Source: JACRLW01 sp046349595 (GTDB lineage: Bacteria > Planctomycetota > UBA1135 > UBA2386). Taken from it: a stretch of 64,000 bases of DNA. The notes under the pieces were generated by a model. It made no database searches. It was not told where the DNA came from and saw only the letters and a program-made list of their open reading frames with translations. Shown one piece after another: positions 1 to 9,302 of the stretch (position 1 is the stretch's first letter; each line of letters opens with the position of its first letter). The DNA is taken from positions 682,001-746,000 of the forward strand of contig JAXMCA010000002.1 in the NCBI GenBank assembly GCA_046349595.1, given 5' to 3'. The translations under genes were made by a program, and so were the position numbers.

Positions 1-2
1 GG

Positions 3-812
3 TTCCGGATGCGTTTCACCACCAACTCGCGCGGCTGGCGCGGTCCAGAGCCGCGCGAAGGCCGCGGTGCGATCGTGGTGATCGGCGACGAGGCGGCGCT
101 CGGCTACGGCGTCGACGACGGGCTCGAATTCCCGCGCCTTCTCGAGACGGCGCTGCGCTCGCAGGGAGGTGGTGCCGAGGTCGCCGATCTCGCGATTCCC
201 GACAGCGCGACCGGTCGGTCCCTGCTGGTGCTGCGCGACGCCCTGCGCGATCTCTCGCCGCGTGCGGTCGTGCTGCAGATCGACGGCGCCGACTTCGCGG
301 AGGTCTCACGCGAGGGACTGTTCCGCATCGACGCCGAGCGCCGGCTCGTGCGCCTCACAGTTCCTCCGCCGTCCCTCGGGCGTCGTCTGCAGTCCTTCGT
401 CGAGTCGGTCCCGGTCCTGCGTGACGCGCACCTGATGTTCCTGCTGCGGGGTGCGATCGCGGTGAACGAGAGCGATCCCCGCGACCCCACCCCGCGCATC
501 CCCGGCGGCGAAGCCCCTGCCGCCGTCGGCGACGGACTCGCCTTCGCCCTGCTCGACGAGATCGCACGTGCCCTGCACGACGCGACCTGCCCCGCGCTGA
601 TCGTGCTCACCGGTCGTGTCGCGCCGCTCGACCTCGCCGCACTGCGATCGTTCTGCGTCCGCGAGGGCTTTCCGCTGGTGATCGGTCCTTCGCCCGACGA
701 GGACTCCGCTGCGTACCTCGGCGATCGGGCGAGCCTGAGCGCGCGGGGCCAGGCGACGATCGCCGAAGCCCTGCTGCCGCCGCTCCTGCCCTTGCTCGAG
801 CGGCGGCGATGA
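3..812 (+). CDS. SGNH/GDSL-hydrolase-like protein, 5' end outside window, catalytic residues lost
   Basis: The frame is open from the first bases of the window, and the internal ATG at 9 sits inside a typical N-S-x-G-x-R-G motif. That motif normally precedes the SGNH core, so the true start is probably upstream. Block I reads VVIGDEAALGYGV, with Glu where the nucleophilic Ser of GDS belongs. The C-terminal block reads GDRASLSARG, with Ser where the D-x-x-H histidine is expected. The fold is recognisable but two of the three catalytic residues are missing, so this is probably a non-catalytic relative or a binding protein. It converges on the next gene with 5 bp between stop codons. Confidence 0.6.
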   Translation, partial: FRMRFTTNSRGWRGPEPREGRGAIVVIGDEAALGYGVDDGLEFPRLLETALRSQGGGAEVADLAIPDSATGRSLLVLRDALRDLSPRAVVLQIDGADFAEVSREGLFRIDAERRLVRLTVPPPSLGRRLQSFVESVPVLRDAHLMFLLRGAIAVNESDPRDPTPRIPGGEAPAAVGDGLAFALLDEIARALHDATCPALIVLTGRVAPLDLAALRSFCVREGFPLVIGPSPDEDSAAYLGDRASLSARGQATIAEALLPPLLPLLERRR

Positions 813-817
813 CCGCC

Positions 818-2089
818 TCACATCACGCGCACGAGCTCGATCGGTGCGCCGAGCGAGGGTCGCACTCCGCGGAACAGACCGATGCGTCCCGTCGTCGACG
901 TGGCACGCAGGGTCACGACGAGGTCGAGCAAGCCGTCGCCGTCCACGTCCGCGGGCGCGGCATGCACGATCTCGTACGGCCACGCGGAGTGTGCGACGAG
1001 CCAGTTCGCCGACGGTTGGAAGAAGGCCTGGAAGCGACGCGACTGCGGCATCGGGTCGGTCACCACGAGCACGTCGCCGATGCCGTCCAGGTGATCGAGG
1101 AGGACGATCTCGTCGGCGCCATCGCCGTCGTAGTCCGCGACCGCGCCGGTCATCAACGCGCCGGCGATCGAGGTGTCGAGCCAATGTCCGGACGGCGGCA
1201 CGTACGGCGCGAGGGGTGAGCCGTCGAATGCCACCGACGGTCCCGGAAGGAACTGCACCACCGGAGAGCCGAACATCGGCAGGGGCGAGAAGCCGCCGTA
1301 GAGGGAACGTGCGCGTTCATCGAGCGTGCTGCGCAGACGCGTGGTGGGTGCCATGCCGAAGCCGATCTCCGCGGACATCACCGGACCGAAGGGGCCGCGC
1401 GCGATGGTCACGAACTCCACACCGTGCGCGGCCGGCCAGGGCGGCGGCGCGATCACGGCGAGCATGTCGTCCGACGATTGCCCGAGGTTGCGACAGCGGT
1501 GCAGCCCGACGAGCTCGTGGTGATGCATCGTGAGCTGCAGCTGCGGGAGGTCGAAGACCGTGCCCGACGACGAAGGCGAGAACCACGCCGCGCGCATCGA
1601 CGACGACGCCGGCCGCGGGATCTCGGCCCACAGCGCGAGCACGTCGTTCGCGCCGTCGTTGTCGAAGTCGAATCCCTGCGCTGCGACGCGGATCGACGTG
1701 ACCTCGTTCGTGCCCGCCGATGGTGCGAGGGCGTAGCTGACGATCGGGAGCAGTCTGCCGTCGACCTGCACGCGCCAGCACTCCAACGTGCCGTGCGCGG
1801 AGCCGAGCGGTCCGAGACTCGCGAGCCACAGATCCCGGCCGCACAGCACCGGTTCGCAGGCCCGACGATCGTGCGCGATTGCCGTGGTCGGACCGGGCGT
1901 GAACCACGGTGCCGCGGCGTGACCGAACCATGCGTGCACTTGCGTGGCTTCGAAGATCAGCGCATCGCAGCAGCCATCGCCGTCGACGTCGGTGGTGAGC
2001 ACGAATCCGGCCGGATGGCCGGTCTGCACCTGCGCCGCGCAGGGCATGCCGATCACGGCCGCCCACGCGGCCAGGAACCACGACTTCAT
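818..2089 (-). CDS. Secreted FG-GAP/VCBS-repeat protein
   Basis: The product has 423 residues. I chose the ATG at 2089 because it gives a clean signal peptide (MKSWFLAAWAAVIGMPCAAQ) and has an AGGTGG ribosome site 5 nt upstream; the frame is open further upstream but that stretch is arginine-rich and unlike a protein. Repeated D-x-D-x-D calcium loops are visible (TDVDGDG, FDFDNDG, ADYDGDG, ADVDGDG), typical of integrin-like beta-propeller blades. The family is extracellular; substrate or partner cannot be told from sequence. It is one of three FG-GAP/VCBS proteins in the window. Confidence 0.75.
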   Translation of the reverse strand: MKSWFLAAWAAVIGMPCAAQVQTGHPAGFVLTTDVDGDGCCDALIFEATQVHAWFGHAAAPWFTPGPTTAIAHDRRACEPVLCGRDLWLASLGPLGSAHGTLECWRVQVDGRLLPIVSYALAPSAGTNEVTSIRVAAQGFDFDNDGANDVLALWAEIPRPASSSMRAAWFSPSSSGTVFDLPQLQLTMHHHELVGLHRCRNLGQSSDDMLAVIAPPPWPAAHGVEFVTIARGPFGPVMSAEIGFGMAPTTRLRSTLDERARSLYGGFSPLPMFGSPVVQFLPGPSVAFDGSPLAPYVPPSGHWLDTSIAGALMTGAVADYDGDGADEIVLLDHLDGIGDVLVVTDPMPQSRRFQAFFQPSANWLVAHSAWPYEIVHAAPADVDGDGLLDLVVTLRATSTTGRIGLFRGVRPSLGAPIELVRVM

Positions 2090-2396
2090 CCGAACCACCT
2101 CCGTGCGCGTTCGCCCGGCGCACGTCTCCCTGCGTCGGTGCTCCCTCCGTGCAGCCTGAGGTCCGGGAATTCGCGACCCTGTCCCGGACGTCGCAGGACG
2201 CAGCAGTCGACTTCCCCGCCCGACGCCACGGCACACGATGTGCTCGTCGTCGGTGCGCGATGCGAAGGCGCGATCCCATCGCGCTCGAAGCGCGACCTCA
2301 CGCGACGCTGTCGCGATCCACGACAGCCGGGACTCGCGCGATGCGCGCCGGAATCATTCCCGGGCGATCACGCGCACGATTCCGAGGCCGCCTGTG
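2090..2396. other. Intergenic region with inverted repeat
   Basis: This 307-bp gap lies between two minus-strand genes and should carry the promoter of the FG-GAP gene. An inverted repeat GTCCGGG (2161-2167) / CCCGGAC (2183-2189) with a 15-nt loop is the only structure I see. No gene is apparent. Confidence 0.4.
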
Positions 2397-3665
2397 TCAC
2401 ATCGAGTCGACGTGGAGCCGCGCGATGTCGGTGTCGAGCGTGACCTTGCGCTCGAATGCCTTGCTGCCGTCGGCGCGCAGGCACTCCACCGCACACTCGC
2501 CTGCACGAGGGAGGATCAGCTCTCCGGCGAGCGACGGCACGTCGAGGTCCGGACGTTCGCTGCCGAAGGTCGGCAGCAGCACGCGCAGGAAGGACTCGCC
2601 GGCGACGTCGACGGCGATCGTCGCGCCGCTGTCGCGCCGCGGATCCCAGCGGGGGCAGTCGACGAGCAACCGTGTCGCCCTACGCAGCTCGACCTCGACG
2701 CGGCCGCTCGCGAAGCGCTGCGCGGTCGCGGCGAGGTAGACGTGCGAACGACCGAACACCGCGAGGCGGTGCTCACCTTCGAGCGCCGGCACCGTCGCCG
2801 TCGCACTCGCCCAGCGGAACGCACCCCACCAGGAGGTCTGCGGGCGATCGTCCTGCACGCGGCCCTCCTCGATCGGGAGCACGCGCACGGGGAGTTCATC
2901 GTCGGGGATTCCGCGCAACGCCACCTCGAGGCGGGACGGGTTCTCGTCGAGATGCAGGGTCGCCGTGCGCGACGATGCCGACACGCGGAGCAGCCGTTCC
3001 ACGGGTCTGGTGACCAGCTCCCCGAGAGGCCGTGTGGAGACCTCGTAGGTCCCTTCCGGGATGCGCAGCACCACGTGCTGCTCACCAGGCTCGACCACGC
3101 GCGGGAAGGCGAAGGCGCGGCGCGAGGCATCATCGGTACGCACCAGCACGAGTCGCGTGCTCACGCCGTAGCGCGGTGCGAAGCGCGCCTGCACGTCGAT
3201 GTCGACGTCGACCGCGGACGGCATCGCGGCCACCACCGCTTCCGCGGTCGCGGACTGCGGATCGACGTCGATGCGCGCGGTCCCCGGCGGTTCGTCGCCG
3301 GGTCGGGCGCCGGGCGCACAGACCAGGTAGGAGCCGCGCGGCAGGTCGGTCAGCTCCACCACGCCGTGTTCGTCGGCGCGGACCATCCTCGGATCGTGCG
3401 GCAGCTCCATGCTGCGGGGATCGTGCGCGTAGACGGCGACCTCGCTTCCGCCCATCGCGGTGGACCAGTCCGCGGCGCGCACGCGGACGCGCAGGACCGC
3501 CCGTGCGGCTGGCGTGGTGTGGCGCGGCTTCTGGACCAAAGCAGAGGTCGGCTCCGAGGTCGGAGCCTCCTGCGGTTTCGCCGGATCGGATCGGAGCAGC
3601 AGATGAGCCGCGAACGCACCCAGCGCGATCACGGCGAGGATGCCGAGGCCGGCCCCTGCCCTCAT
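2397..3665 (-). CDS. N-terminally membrane-anchored beta-domain protein
   Basis: The product has 422 residues. It starts with one membrane segment (about residues 5-24, GLGILAVIALGAFAAHLLL), followed by a low-complexity linker and beta-rich modules. The first module resembles carboxypeptidase-regulatory/CNA-B-like folds (ADEHGVVELTDLPRGSYLV). No catalytic motif is seen. The ATG at 3665 overlaps the TGA of the upstream aminotransferase gene as ATGA, so translation is probably coupled. The pairing suggests the two products work in or near the envelope together. Function unknown. Confidence 0.65.
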   Translation of the reverse strand: MRAGAGLGILAVIALGAFAAHLLLRSDPAKPQEAPTSEPTSALVQKPRHTTPAARAVLRVRVRAADWSTAMGGSEVAVYAHDPRSMELPHDPRMVRADEHGVVELTDLPRGSYLVCAPGARPGDEPPGTARIDVDPQSATAEAVVAAMPSAVDVDIDVQARFAPRYGVSTRLVLVRTDDASRRAFAFPRVVEPGEQHVVLRIPEGTYEVSTRPLGELVTRPVERLLRVSASSRTATLHLDENPSRLEVALRGIPDDELPVRVLPIEEGRVQDDRPQTSWWGAFRWASATATVPALEGEHRLAVFGRSHVYLAATAQRFASGRVEVELRRATRLLVDCPRWDPRRDSGATIAVDVAGESFLRVLLPTFGSERPDLDVPSLAGELILPRAGECAVECLRADGSKAFERKVTLDTDIARLHVDSM

Positions 3666-4954
3666 TTGACGACGCCGTTGCGGATCACGTCCTCGACGGC
3701 CTCGCAGAACCGGTCGATCTCCTCCATCGTCGAATACACGCTCGGCGACACGCGGATGCCCGTGCAGTCGGCGTGACCGATCGGACACGTGATGATGCGA
3801 TGCCGCTTCATCAGCGTGCTGTAGATGTCGCCCGGCTCGATCCCCTCGACGGTGAAGTTCGCGAGACTGTTGGCCATGCCGTCGGCGAGCGAGGTGTTCA
3901 GACGCACACGATCGATGCGTTGCACGCGCTTCGCCCAGGTGTCGCGCAGCAGCTTGAGCCGCGCCCACTTGCGCGACGGCCCGAGCCGCTCGTGGAAGGT
4001 CAGAGCATCGGAGACGGCGAGCGGATAGGCGACGGGATGCGTGCCGATCTCCTCGAACTTGCGGATGTCCTCCTCCTCGCCCTCGCCGCCGGCCATCAGC
4101 GGCCATGTCCCGCGGATGCGCGAACGCTTCACGTAGAGCATCCCGGTGCCGATCGGCGCGAACAGCCACTTGTGCAGGCTGGTCGCGTAGTAGTCGCAGT
4201 CGAGTGCCGCGAAGTCGTAGTCGAGGTTCGCGAAGGCGTGCGCACCGTCGACGATCACCGGGATGCCGCGCTCACGACCCAGCGCCGTGATCTCCTTCAC
4301 GGGCAGGACCTGTCCGGTGAGGTTGATCACGTGGCTGCACAGGATCAGCCTGGTCCGCTCGCCGATGTGTTGCCGATAGAGATCGACGATCTGCGCCGGA
4401 TCGTCGCAGGGCACCGGCAGGCGGAAGGTGTCGAGCACGATGCCTTCCCGCGCCGCACGCTGCCGGAAGGTGTTGAGCATGCGCGGATAGTCCTGATCGG
4501 TGCACAGCACGTGGTCGCCGCGCTTCAGGTCGACACCGAACTGGCAGATCTGCAGACCCTCCGACGCGTTGCGCGTGATCGCCACCTCCTCGGGATCGAC
4601 GCGCATGAAGCCGGCGAGCTTGCGGCGCACGGCCTCCTTGTTGGGCTGCAGCAGCTGCCACATCACGTAGGCCGGCGCCTCGTTGCTCTGCTGCAGGTGA
4701 CGTGCGAGCGCCGCGGTGACCGTGCGCGGTGCGGGTGACACGCCGCCGTTGTTGAAGTTGATCAGGCTGCGATCGACCTCGAAGGCCGCCGCGATGCCGG
4801 CCCAGAAGTCCTCGTCGGCGGCCACCTCGGCGTCGCTGCCGCGCGGTGCGGGCAACTCGTCGAGACGGCGCAGCGCGCGGTCGAGGTCGAGCGAGGCGAG
4901 CGGCGCGAGCGCCGGCAGGCCGAGAGAACCGAGGAAGGAGCGTCGCGTGGTCAT
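3662..4954 (-). CDS. Tat-exported class V aminotransferase (isopenicillin N epimerase-like)
   Basis: The product has 430 residues. Starting at 4954 gives a twin-arginine signal (MTTRRSFLGSLGLPALAPLA), which explains export of a cofactor-loaded enzyme. PLP family features: NNGGVSPAP near residue 68, an aspartate for the pyridine nitrogen in IVDGAHA (Asp236), and the Schiff-base lysine in SLHKWLFAPIGTG (Lys262). The family includes isopenicillin N epimerases and cysteine desulfurase-like enzymes; the amino acid substrate is not predictable. The downstream gene starts inside its stop codon. The Tat-exported subset of this family is frequent in planctomycetes and related phyla. Confidence 0.8.
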   Translation of the reverse strand: MTTRRSFLGSLGLPALAPLASLDLDRALRRLDELPAPRGSDAEVAADEDFWAGIAAAFEVDRSLINFNNGGVSPAPRTVTAALARHLQQSNEAPAYVMWQLLQPNKEAVRRKLAGFMRVDPEEVAITRNASEGLQICQFGVDLKRGDHVLCTDQDYPRMLNTFRQRAAREGIVLDTFRLPVPCDDPAQIVDLYRQHIGERTRLILCSHVINLTGQVLPVKEITALGRERGIPVIVDGAHAFANLDYDFAALDCDYYATSLHKWLFAPIGTGMLYVKRSRIRGTWPLMAGGEGEEEDIRKFEEIGTHPVAYPLAVSDALTFHERLGPSRKWARLKLLRDTWAKRVQRIDRVRLNTSLADGMANSLANFTVEGIEPGDIYSTLMKRHRIITCPIGHADCTGIRVSPSVYSTMEEIDRFCEAVEDVIRNGVVK

Positions 4955-5013
4955 CGGTCTCGAACTCCGGCGCGGCACTGTAGCGCGGCCGCGCGGAAGG
5001 AGTGCCGCTCCGC

Positions 5014-8000
5014 TCAATCCCGGGCTGCGGCGCGATACCAGCGGGCCCAGTTCTCGACCGACTTGGGCATGGCGGTCTCGCCGCCGCTGCTCGCCGCACG
5101 GAGCACGCCTGCGGCGTCGACGAACAGGATCCAGGCATCGTCCTCGGGCGGTTGCTTGCGCGTGTCGCGTGCGACCGTCAGCTCCGCACCGGTCACTTCC
5201 CTGGCGATGTCCTGCAGCTTCGCGAGCGTGGCCTCGGGACAGGTCGCACCGACCATCAGCACGAAGGACTGGGGATAGGTGAGATGGTCGCGCATCGCCT
5301 TCGACAGCGTGCGCAACCAGCGGCCGCCGAGCGTGACGACGTCGTCCTGGTCACCCGCCGTGGGAAGCCAGATCACGATCGTGCCGTTGGGGCCGGTCGG
5401 GACCCCGGACAGCGGGCGCTTGATCAGCTCCTCGAAACCGAACTCGCCCTCGGCCGGCGGCAGGAGCGCACCGCGATCGAGGCGTTGCACGGTGGGCGCC
5501 TGCACACGCACCGCACCCTGGCCCATCGCGAAGCCGATCGCGCCCTCGATCGGCGAGAGATCCACGGTGGTGTAGCGGAAGAAGGGCTCGCCCATCACGA
5601 GCACGTCGACGGTCGGACCGTCGACGCGGACCTCGAGATCGACGAACGACGACGGCTGTTCGAACTTCAGCGGCCTGCTGCTGTCACCGTTCGAGAGCGG
5701 GCCCTCGCGTTCCCAGGTGCCGTCGATCGAGAGGTTGACCTGGTTGGTCTTGCCGTCGTCCTCCTTGCGCCCGATCGAGTAGAGGAAGTCGCCGGCGCTG
5801 AATCGGATGCGCAGGTTGCGGTCGCGACGCGTGTAGCCGACCACCATCTCGCCGGAGACGAACGAGGTGGTGAAGTGGATGCGTGCGCGCACCACGTAGC
5901 GCCCGGGAGCGAACCACTCCGCGCTGCGCACGAAGGCGTCGCGCTGGTGCGCGGCGCGATCGGTGAGACCGGTGTCGTCCTTGGGCTTCGAGCGTCCGAC
6001 GTGGATGTCGCCCTGCGGCGTCTCGAACCACAGCCCCGCGACGCGGCGTTCCTCGCGACCGGTGAGTCCGTCCTCGACCCATCCGAAGGCGCCGAGCACG
6101 TGCGGGGTCTCGTTGCGCGGCAGCATCGAGGCGCTCTGCGCCGGAAGTTCGACGGCCGCGGCATCGAAGCCGAGTCGCGACGCGATGCGTCGCTGGCGCT
6201 CCGCGAAGGCCGCAGCGGCGAGCGGGCGCCCGTTCGCGCGCTGGTCGGCCGCGGCCTCGCGGAGCAGGTCGCAGAACGCCTTGACCTTGCTCAGGCGTCC
6301 CGCGAGCGGCGGCGTACCCGACGGAGCCGCGAGCGCGGGGAAACGCTGCGCCCCCTCTTCGCGCAGGACCCACGCCGCGTCGCGATGCCCGCTCGCATCG
6401 AGATCGGCGGCGAGCCGCTTCACGCGCTCCGGATCGAAGCCGTCGACGAGGAGCGCCCAGCATCCGGCCGCAGCACCGCTGCGTGGATCGTCGACCTCGT
6501 CGAACAGCCGCGCCGCCGCATCGGCCTGGCCCTGACCGAACCACGGCTCCGCGCGATCGCGCGCCCACGACAGGCTCGGCGCGTCGTGCACGCGACCGTA
6601 GCCCTTGTCGCCGGTGAAGTTGACCGCGTGACGATCGAGCCATGCATTGGCCGCATCGCGCTCGTTCCAGCACGCGCGGTAGCACTGGTGCATGAACTCG
6701 CCGAAGCCCTTCGCGAAGGCCTCGAGGTCCTCGGGACGGCCGTCCTTGCCGTCGGCGAACATGGTGGTGAAGTAGCCGACCGGGTCCGCCTTCCCTGCGC
6801 GTGCATTGCGCATGAACTTCTCGAGCCGCTCGGCGAACAGCGGCTTGTCGCCGTCGCCGGACCACTGCTTCAGGTAGACGAACAGCGCGTAACCAGCGGT
6901 GTAGTTGTCGCGGTAGTCGTCGATGGTTCCGTCGAGCAGCTTCTTCAGCTTCTCGACGCCGCCGTAGCCCTTCACGAAGGGCGTCTGGATGGTCCAGGGG
7001 TTGAGCGCCTCTGGCGCGAAGGTCGGATCGGTGATCGCGCCGTAGCTCGCGGCGGTCCACACCGCGCGACCCTCGGTCGCCCACGGCGGCAGGAAGGGGA
7101 ACAGCGCGCCGTCGAAGCGATGCGTGAGCTCGTGCGTGAGGCCCTTGCCGAGTCCGGGGATGCTGCTCCACGCGAAGCGCACGGTGGTCACGTCGCCGCC
7201 CTGGAAGCCACCGGCCCACCAGAACGGCGCGCCGTCGGACTCGAGACCCGTGTGCTCGGGCTCGATGCGAACCAGACCCGGTCGCTGCTCGAAGGGATCG
7301 CTGCCGAAGAACGACACCAGGCGCGCGTGGTGGTACTCGATGGTCGACGCCGCACCGAGCAGGGTCTCGAAGCCGCACACCGTCTCGATGCGGTAGCGAC
7401 CGTGCGGGCTGATCGCCACGCCGGGATTCGCGCGGCTCTGGTGCACGCGCGTGAACTCCTCGCGCTCGGCGGGTGTCAGCGCCTGAAGGCGTTCGACGGT
7501 CCACGGCTCGCCGGCGCGCGATGCGACCTCCTTCTCGAGTCCGCCCAACGCTTCGCGCGCGTCGCGCGGCAGCGTGCCGAGGTCGGGAGGTTGCGGTCCC
7601 TGCAGGTCCTTGCCGAAGCCGACCTGCGCCGCGAGGCCGAGCACGACACGTGCCGCGCGCATCGCACGATCGAGGGCCGCGGTCGCCGCCGCGTCGTCGC
7701 CGGACGGACCGGCGCTGGTCGCCGTGATGCGCGCACCGAACAGCTTGCGGAGACCGGCGAACACGGTGGCGTGATCGGCGACGTGTCGCGCGACCGCCGC
7801 GTCGATCGCCGCGGCACGCGCGGCGAGCACACGCGGTGCATCGCGACCGAGCTCGATCGCGAGATCGGCGAGCCAGCGCGCGACGATGCCGCCACCCGGG
7901 GCGTTGCGACCCTGGTGGTCGACACGGCCGAGTTCGCGCACCACGTCCTCGAGCGCCGCGAACTGGGCCTGGGCGATGCGTGCCGGCCAGGGATCCTTCG

Positions 8001-8370
8001 GCAGGAGCAGGTCCTTGTCCCCGCGGTCGCCGGTGGCGCGTCCCTTCTCGTCGAGGGTCGCGAGCGCGAGAGCCACGCCGAACACCGCGCGTGAATCGGG
8101 ATCGTCGGCGCAGGCGCGCAGGACGAAGCGCAGGATCGCGGGCGATGCCGGATGCAGCTCCGCGGCAGCGAGGAAGTCGCGCAGGGTATCGGCCGCCTTG
8201 CCGCTCCCGAGCGACTTCTCGCCCACCGCGATGCGCGTCGCCGCGGGTGACTCCGGCGCAGGATCCGCGCCCGCGACGTCGAGCCGGATCGTGGCCGGCG
8301 ATCCGAGCGGAGCCTGCGAGGACAGGAACCCCGGGCCGGTGAGGACGGCGAGCAGGACGAGGCGACGCAT
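5014..8370 (-). CDS. Large secreted gluzincin metalloprotease-like protein
   Basis: The product has 1118 residues, with a signal peptide at the ATG at 8370 (MRRLVLLAVLTGPGFLSSQ). Residues 30-330 are helical and repeat-like. The zinc motif THELTHRFD lies near residue 413 and a third ligand Glu in PPWATEGRAVW about 17 residues later, the gluzincin arrangement of peptidase-MA-like domains. Downstream are a helical region and a beta-rich part that looks carbohydrate-binding-like (about 770-960). The last ~100 residues resemble a redox-like alpha/beta fold without cysteines. Likely an exported protein-processing enzyme; substrate unknown. Long open frames on the opposite strand are GC-driven. Confidence 0.7.
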   Translation of the reverse strand: MRRLVLLAVLTGPGFLSSQAPLGSPATIRLDVAGADPAPESPAATRIAVGEKSLGSGKAADTLRDFLAAAELHPASPAILRFVLRACADDPDSRAVFGVALALATLDEKGRATGDRGDKDLLLPKDPWPARIAQAQFAALEDVVRELGRVDHQGRNAPGGGIVARWLADLAIELGRDAPRVLAARAAAIDAAVARHVADHATVFAGLRKLFGARITATSAGPSGDDAAATAALDRAMRAARVVLGLAAQVGFGKDLQGPQPPDLGTLPRDAREALGGLEKEVASRAGEPWTVERLQALTPAEREEFTRVHQSRANPGVAISPHGRYRIETVCGFETLLGAASTIEYHHARLVSFFGSDPFEQRPGLVRIEPEHTGLESDGAPFWWAGGFQGGDVTTVRFAWSSIPGLGKGLTHELTHRFDGALFPFLPPWATEGRAVWTAASYGAITDPTFAPEALNPWTIQTPFVKGYGGVEKLKKLLDGTIDDYRDNYTAGYALFVYLKQWSGDGDKPLFAERLEKFMRNARAGKADPVGYFTTMFADGKDGRPEDLEAFAKGFGEFMHQCYRACWNERDAANAWLDRHAVNFTGDKGYGRVHDAPSLSWARDRAEPWFGQGQADAAARLFDEVDDPRSGAAAGCWALLVDGFDPERVKRLAADLDASGHRDAAWVLREEGAQRFPALAAPSGTPPLAGRLSKVKAFCDLLREAAADQRANGRPLAAAAFAERQRRIASRLGFDAAAVELPAQSASMLPRNETPHVLGAFGWVEDGLTGREERRVAGLWFETPQGDIHVGRSKPKDDTGLTDRAAHQRDAFVRSAEWFAPGRYVVRARIHFTTSFVSGEMVVGYTRRDRNLRIRFSAGDFLYSIGRKEDDGKTNQVNLSIDGTWEREGPLSNGDSSRPLKFEQPSSFVDLEVRVDGPTVDVLVMGEPFFRYTTVDLSPIEGAIGFAMGQGAVRVQAPTVQRLDRGALLPPAEGEFGFEELIKRPLSGVPTGPNGTIVIWLPTAGDQDDVVTLGGRWLRTLSKAMRDHLTYPQSFVLMVGATCPEATLAKLQDIAREVTGAELTVARDTRKQPPEDDAWILFVDAAGVLRAASSGGETAMPKSVENWARWYRAAARD

Positions 8371-8434
8371 CGCCGCGCGAGGATAAGCCGTCCGCCGGGT
8401 TCCGCGACCCGCCGGTACACGCCAAGATCCGCGC

Positions 8435-9301
8435 ATGGGACTGCTCTGCGGCACGCACTCCGGCGGCTTCCACGCCGACGACGTCCTCGCCTTCGCCCTG
8501 GTCCAGGAGTTCGTCGACCAGGACGCGGTCGTCGTGCGCAGCCGCGATCTCGAGGTCCTCGCACGCTGCGACATCGTTTTCGACGTCGGAGCCGTGTTCG
8601 ATCCGGCGCGCCGTCGCTTCGACCACCATCAGAACGACTACCGGGGCGAGCTGTCGTCCGCGGGAATGGTGCTGGAGTGGCTGCTCGCCACCGGTGCGGT
8701 CGAGCCGCCGCTGGCCGGCGTGCTGCGCGCGGAACTGGTCGATCACGTCGATGCGGTGGATACCGGGCGTCGCACCCCGGAGCGCGGTGTGCCGTGCTTC
8801 TCGTCGTTGATCGGCATGCTCAACGACGGCACCGGGGAAGTCGCCGACCTCGACACCTGCTATCGCGAAGCCGTGCGCTTCGCCCGGCGGATCGTGCAGG
8901 GCCTGCGCGGCAGCCACGCGCGGATGCAGCGGGCACGGGCGCTGGTGCACGCCGCGATGGACGCCGCGGTCGCCGCGGGCCGTCGCACGCTGTTCCTCGA
9001 CGAGTACCTGCCGTGGAAATCGGCGTACTTCGAGAAGGACGGCATCACGCACCCCACCGAGTTCGTGCTGATGCCGGTCGACGATGCGTGGCGGATCATC
9101 GCGATCCCACCGCAGCCGGGCAGTTTCGCGCAGAAGGTGCCTCTGCCCGAGAGCTGGGCCGGACTCGTCGACGCCGAACTCGAAGCGGCGACCGGCGTGC
9201 CCGGTGCGCGCTTCTGCCACAAGAACCGCTTCGTCGCGGTCTTCGCGACGCGCGACGGCGCACTCGCCGCGATGCGCCGCTACGGTCTCGGCGCGGTGTG
9301 A
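8435..9301 (+). CDS. MYG1/UPF0160-family DHH-like phosphoesterase
   Basis: The product has 288 residues, the usual bacterial length. Family motifs occur in order: THSGGFHADDVLA (residues 7-19), IVFDVGAVFD (about 47-56), the DHH-type FDHHQ (about 62-66), DHVDAVD near residue 104, and the C-terminal GARFCHKNRFVAV. Eukaryotic MYG1 is a 3'-5' RNA exonuclease; bacterial members are predicted metal-dependent phosphoesterases. It diverges from the metalloprotease gene across a 64-bp gap that must hold both promoters. Its stop codon is one base from that of the next gene. Confidence 0.85.
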   Translation: MGLLCGTHSGGFHADDVLAFALVQEFVDQDAVVVRSRDLEVLARCDIVFDVGAVFDPARRRFDHHQNDYRGELSSAGMVLEWLLATGAVEPPLAGVLRAELVDHVDAVDTGRRTPERGVPCFSSLIGMLNDGTGEVADLDTCYREAVRFARRIVQGLRGSHARMQRARALVHAAMDAAVAAGRRTLFLDEYLPWKSAYFEKDGITHPTEFVLMPVDDAWRIIAIPPQPGSFAQKVPLPESWAGLVDAELEAATGVPGARFCHKNRFVAVFATRDGALAAMRRYGLGAV

Positions 9302-9302
9302 A

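Noticed and set aside
5002..9220. Several 1000-plus-residue open frames opposite or beside the metalloprotease and MYG1-like genes
   Set aside because: They are Arg/Ala-rich translations without motifs or signal peptides, caused by high G+C. The gluzincin and MYG1 motifs fix the true frames.
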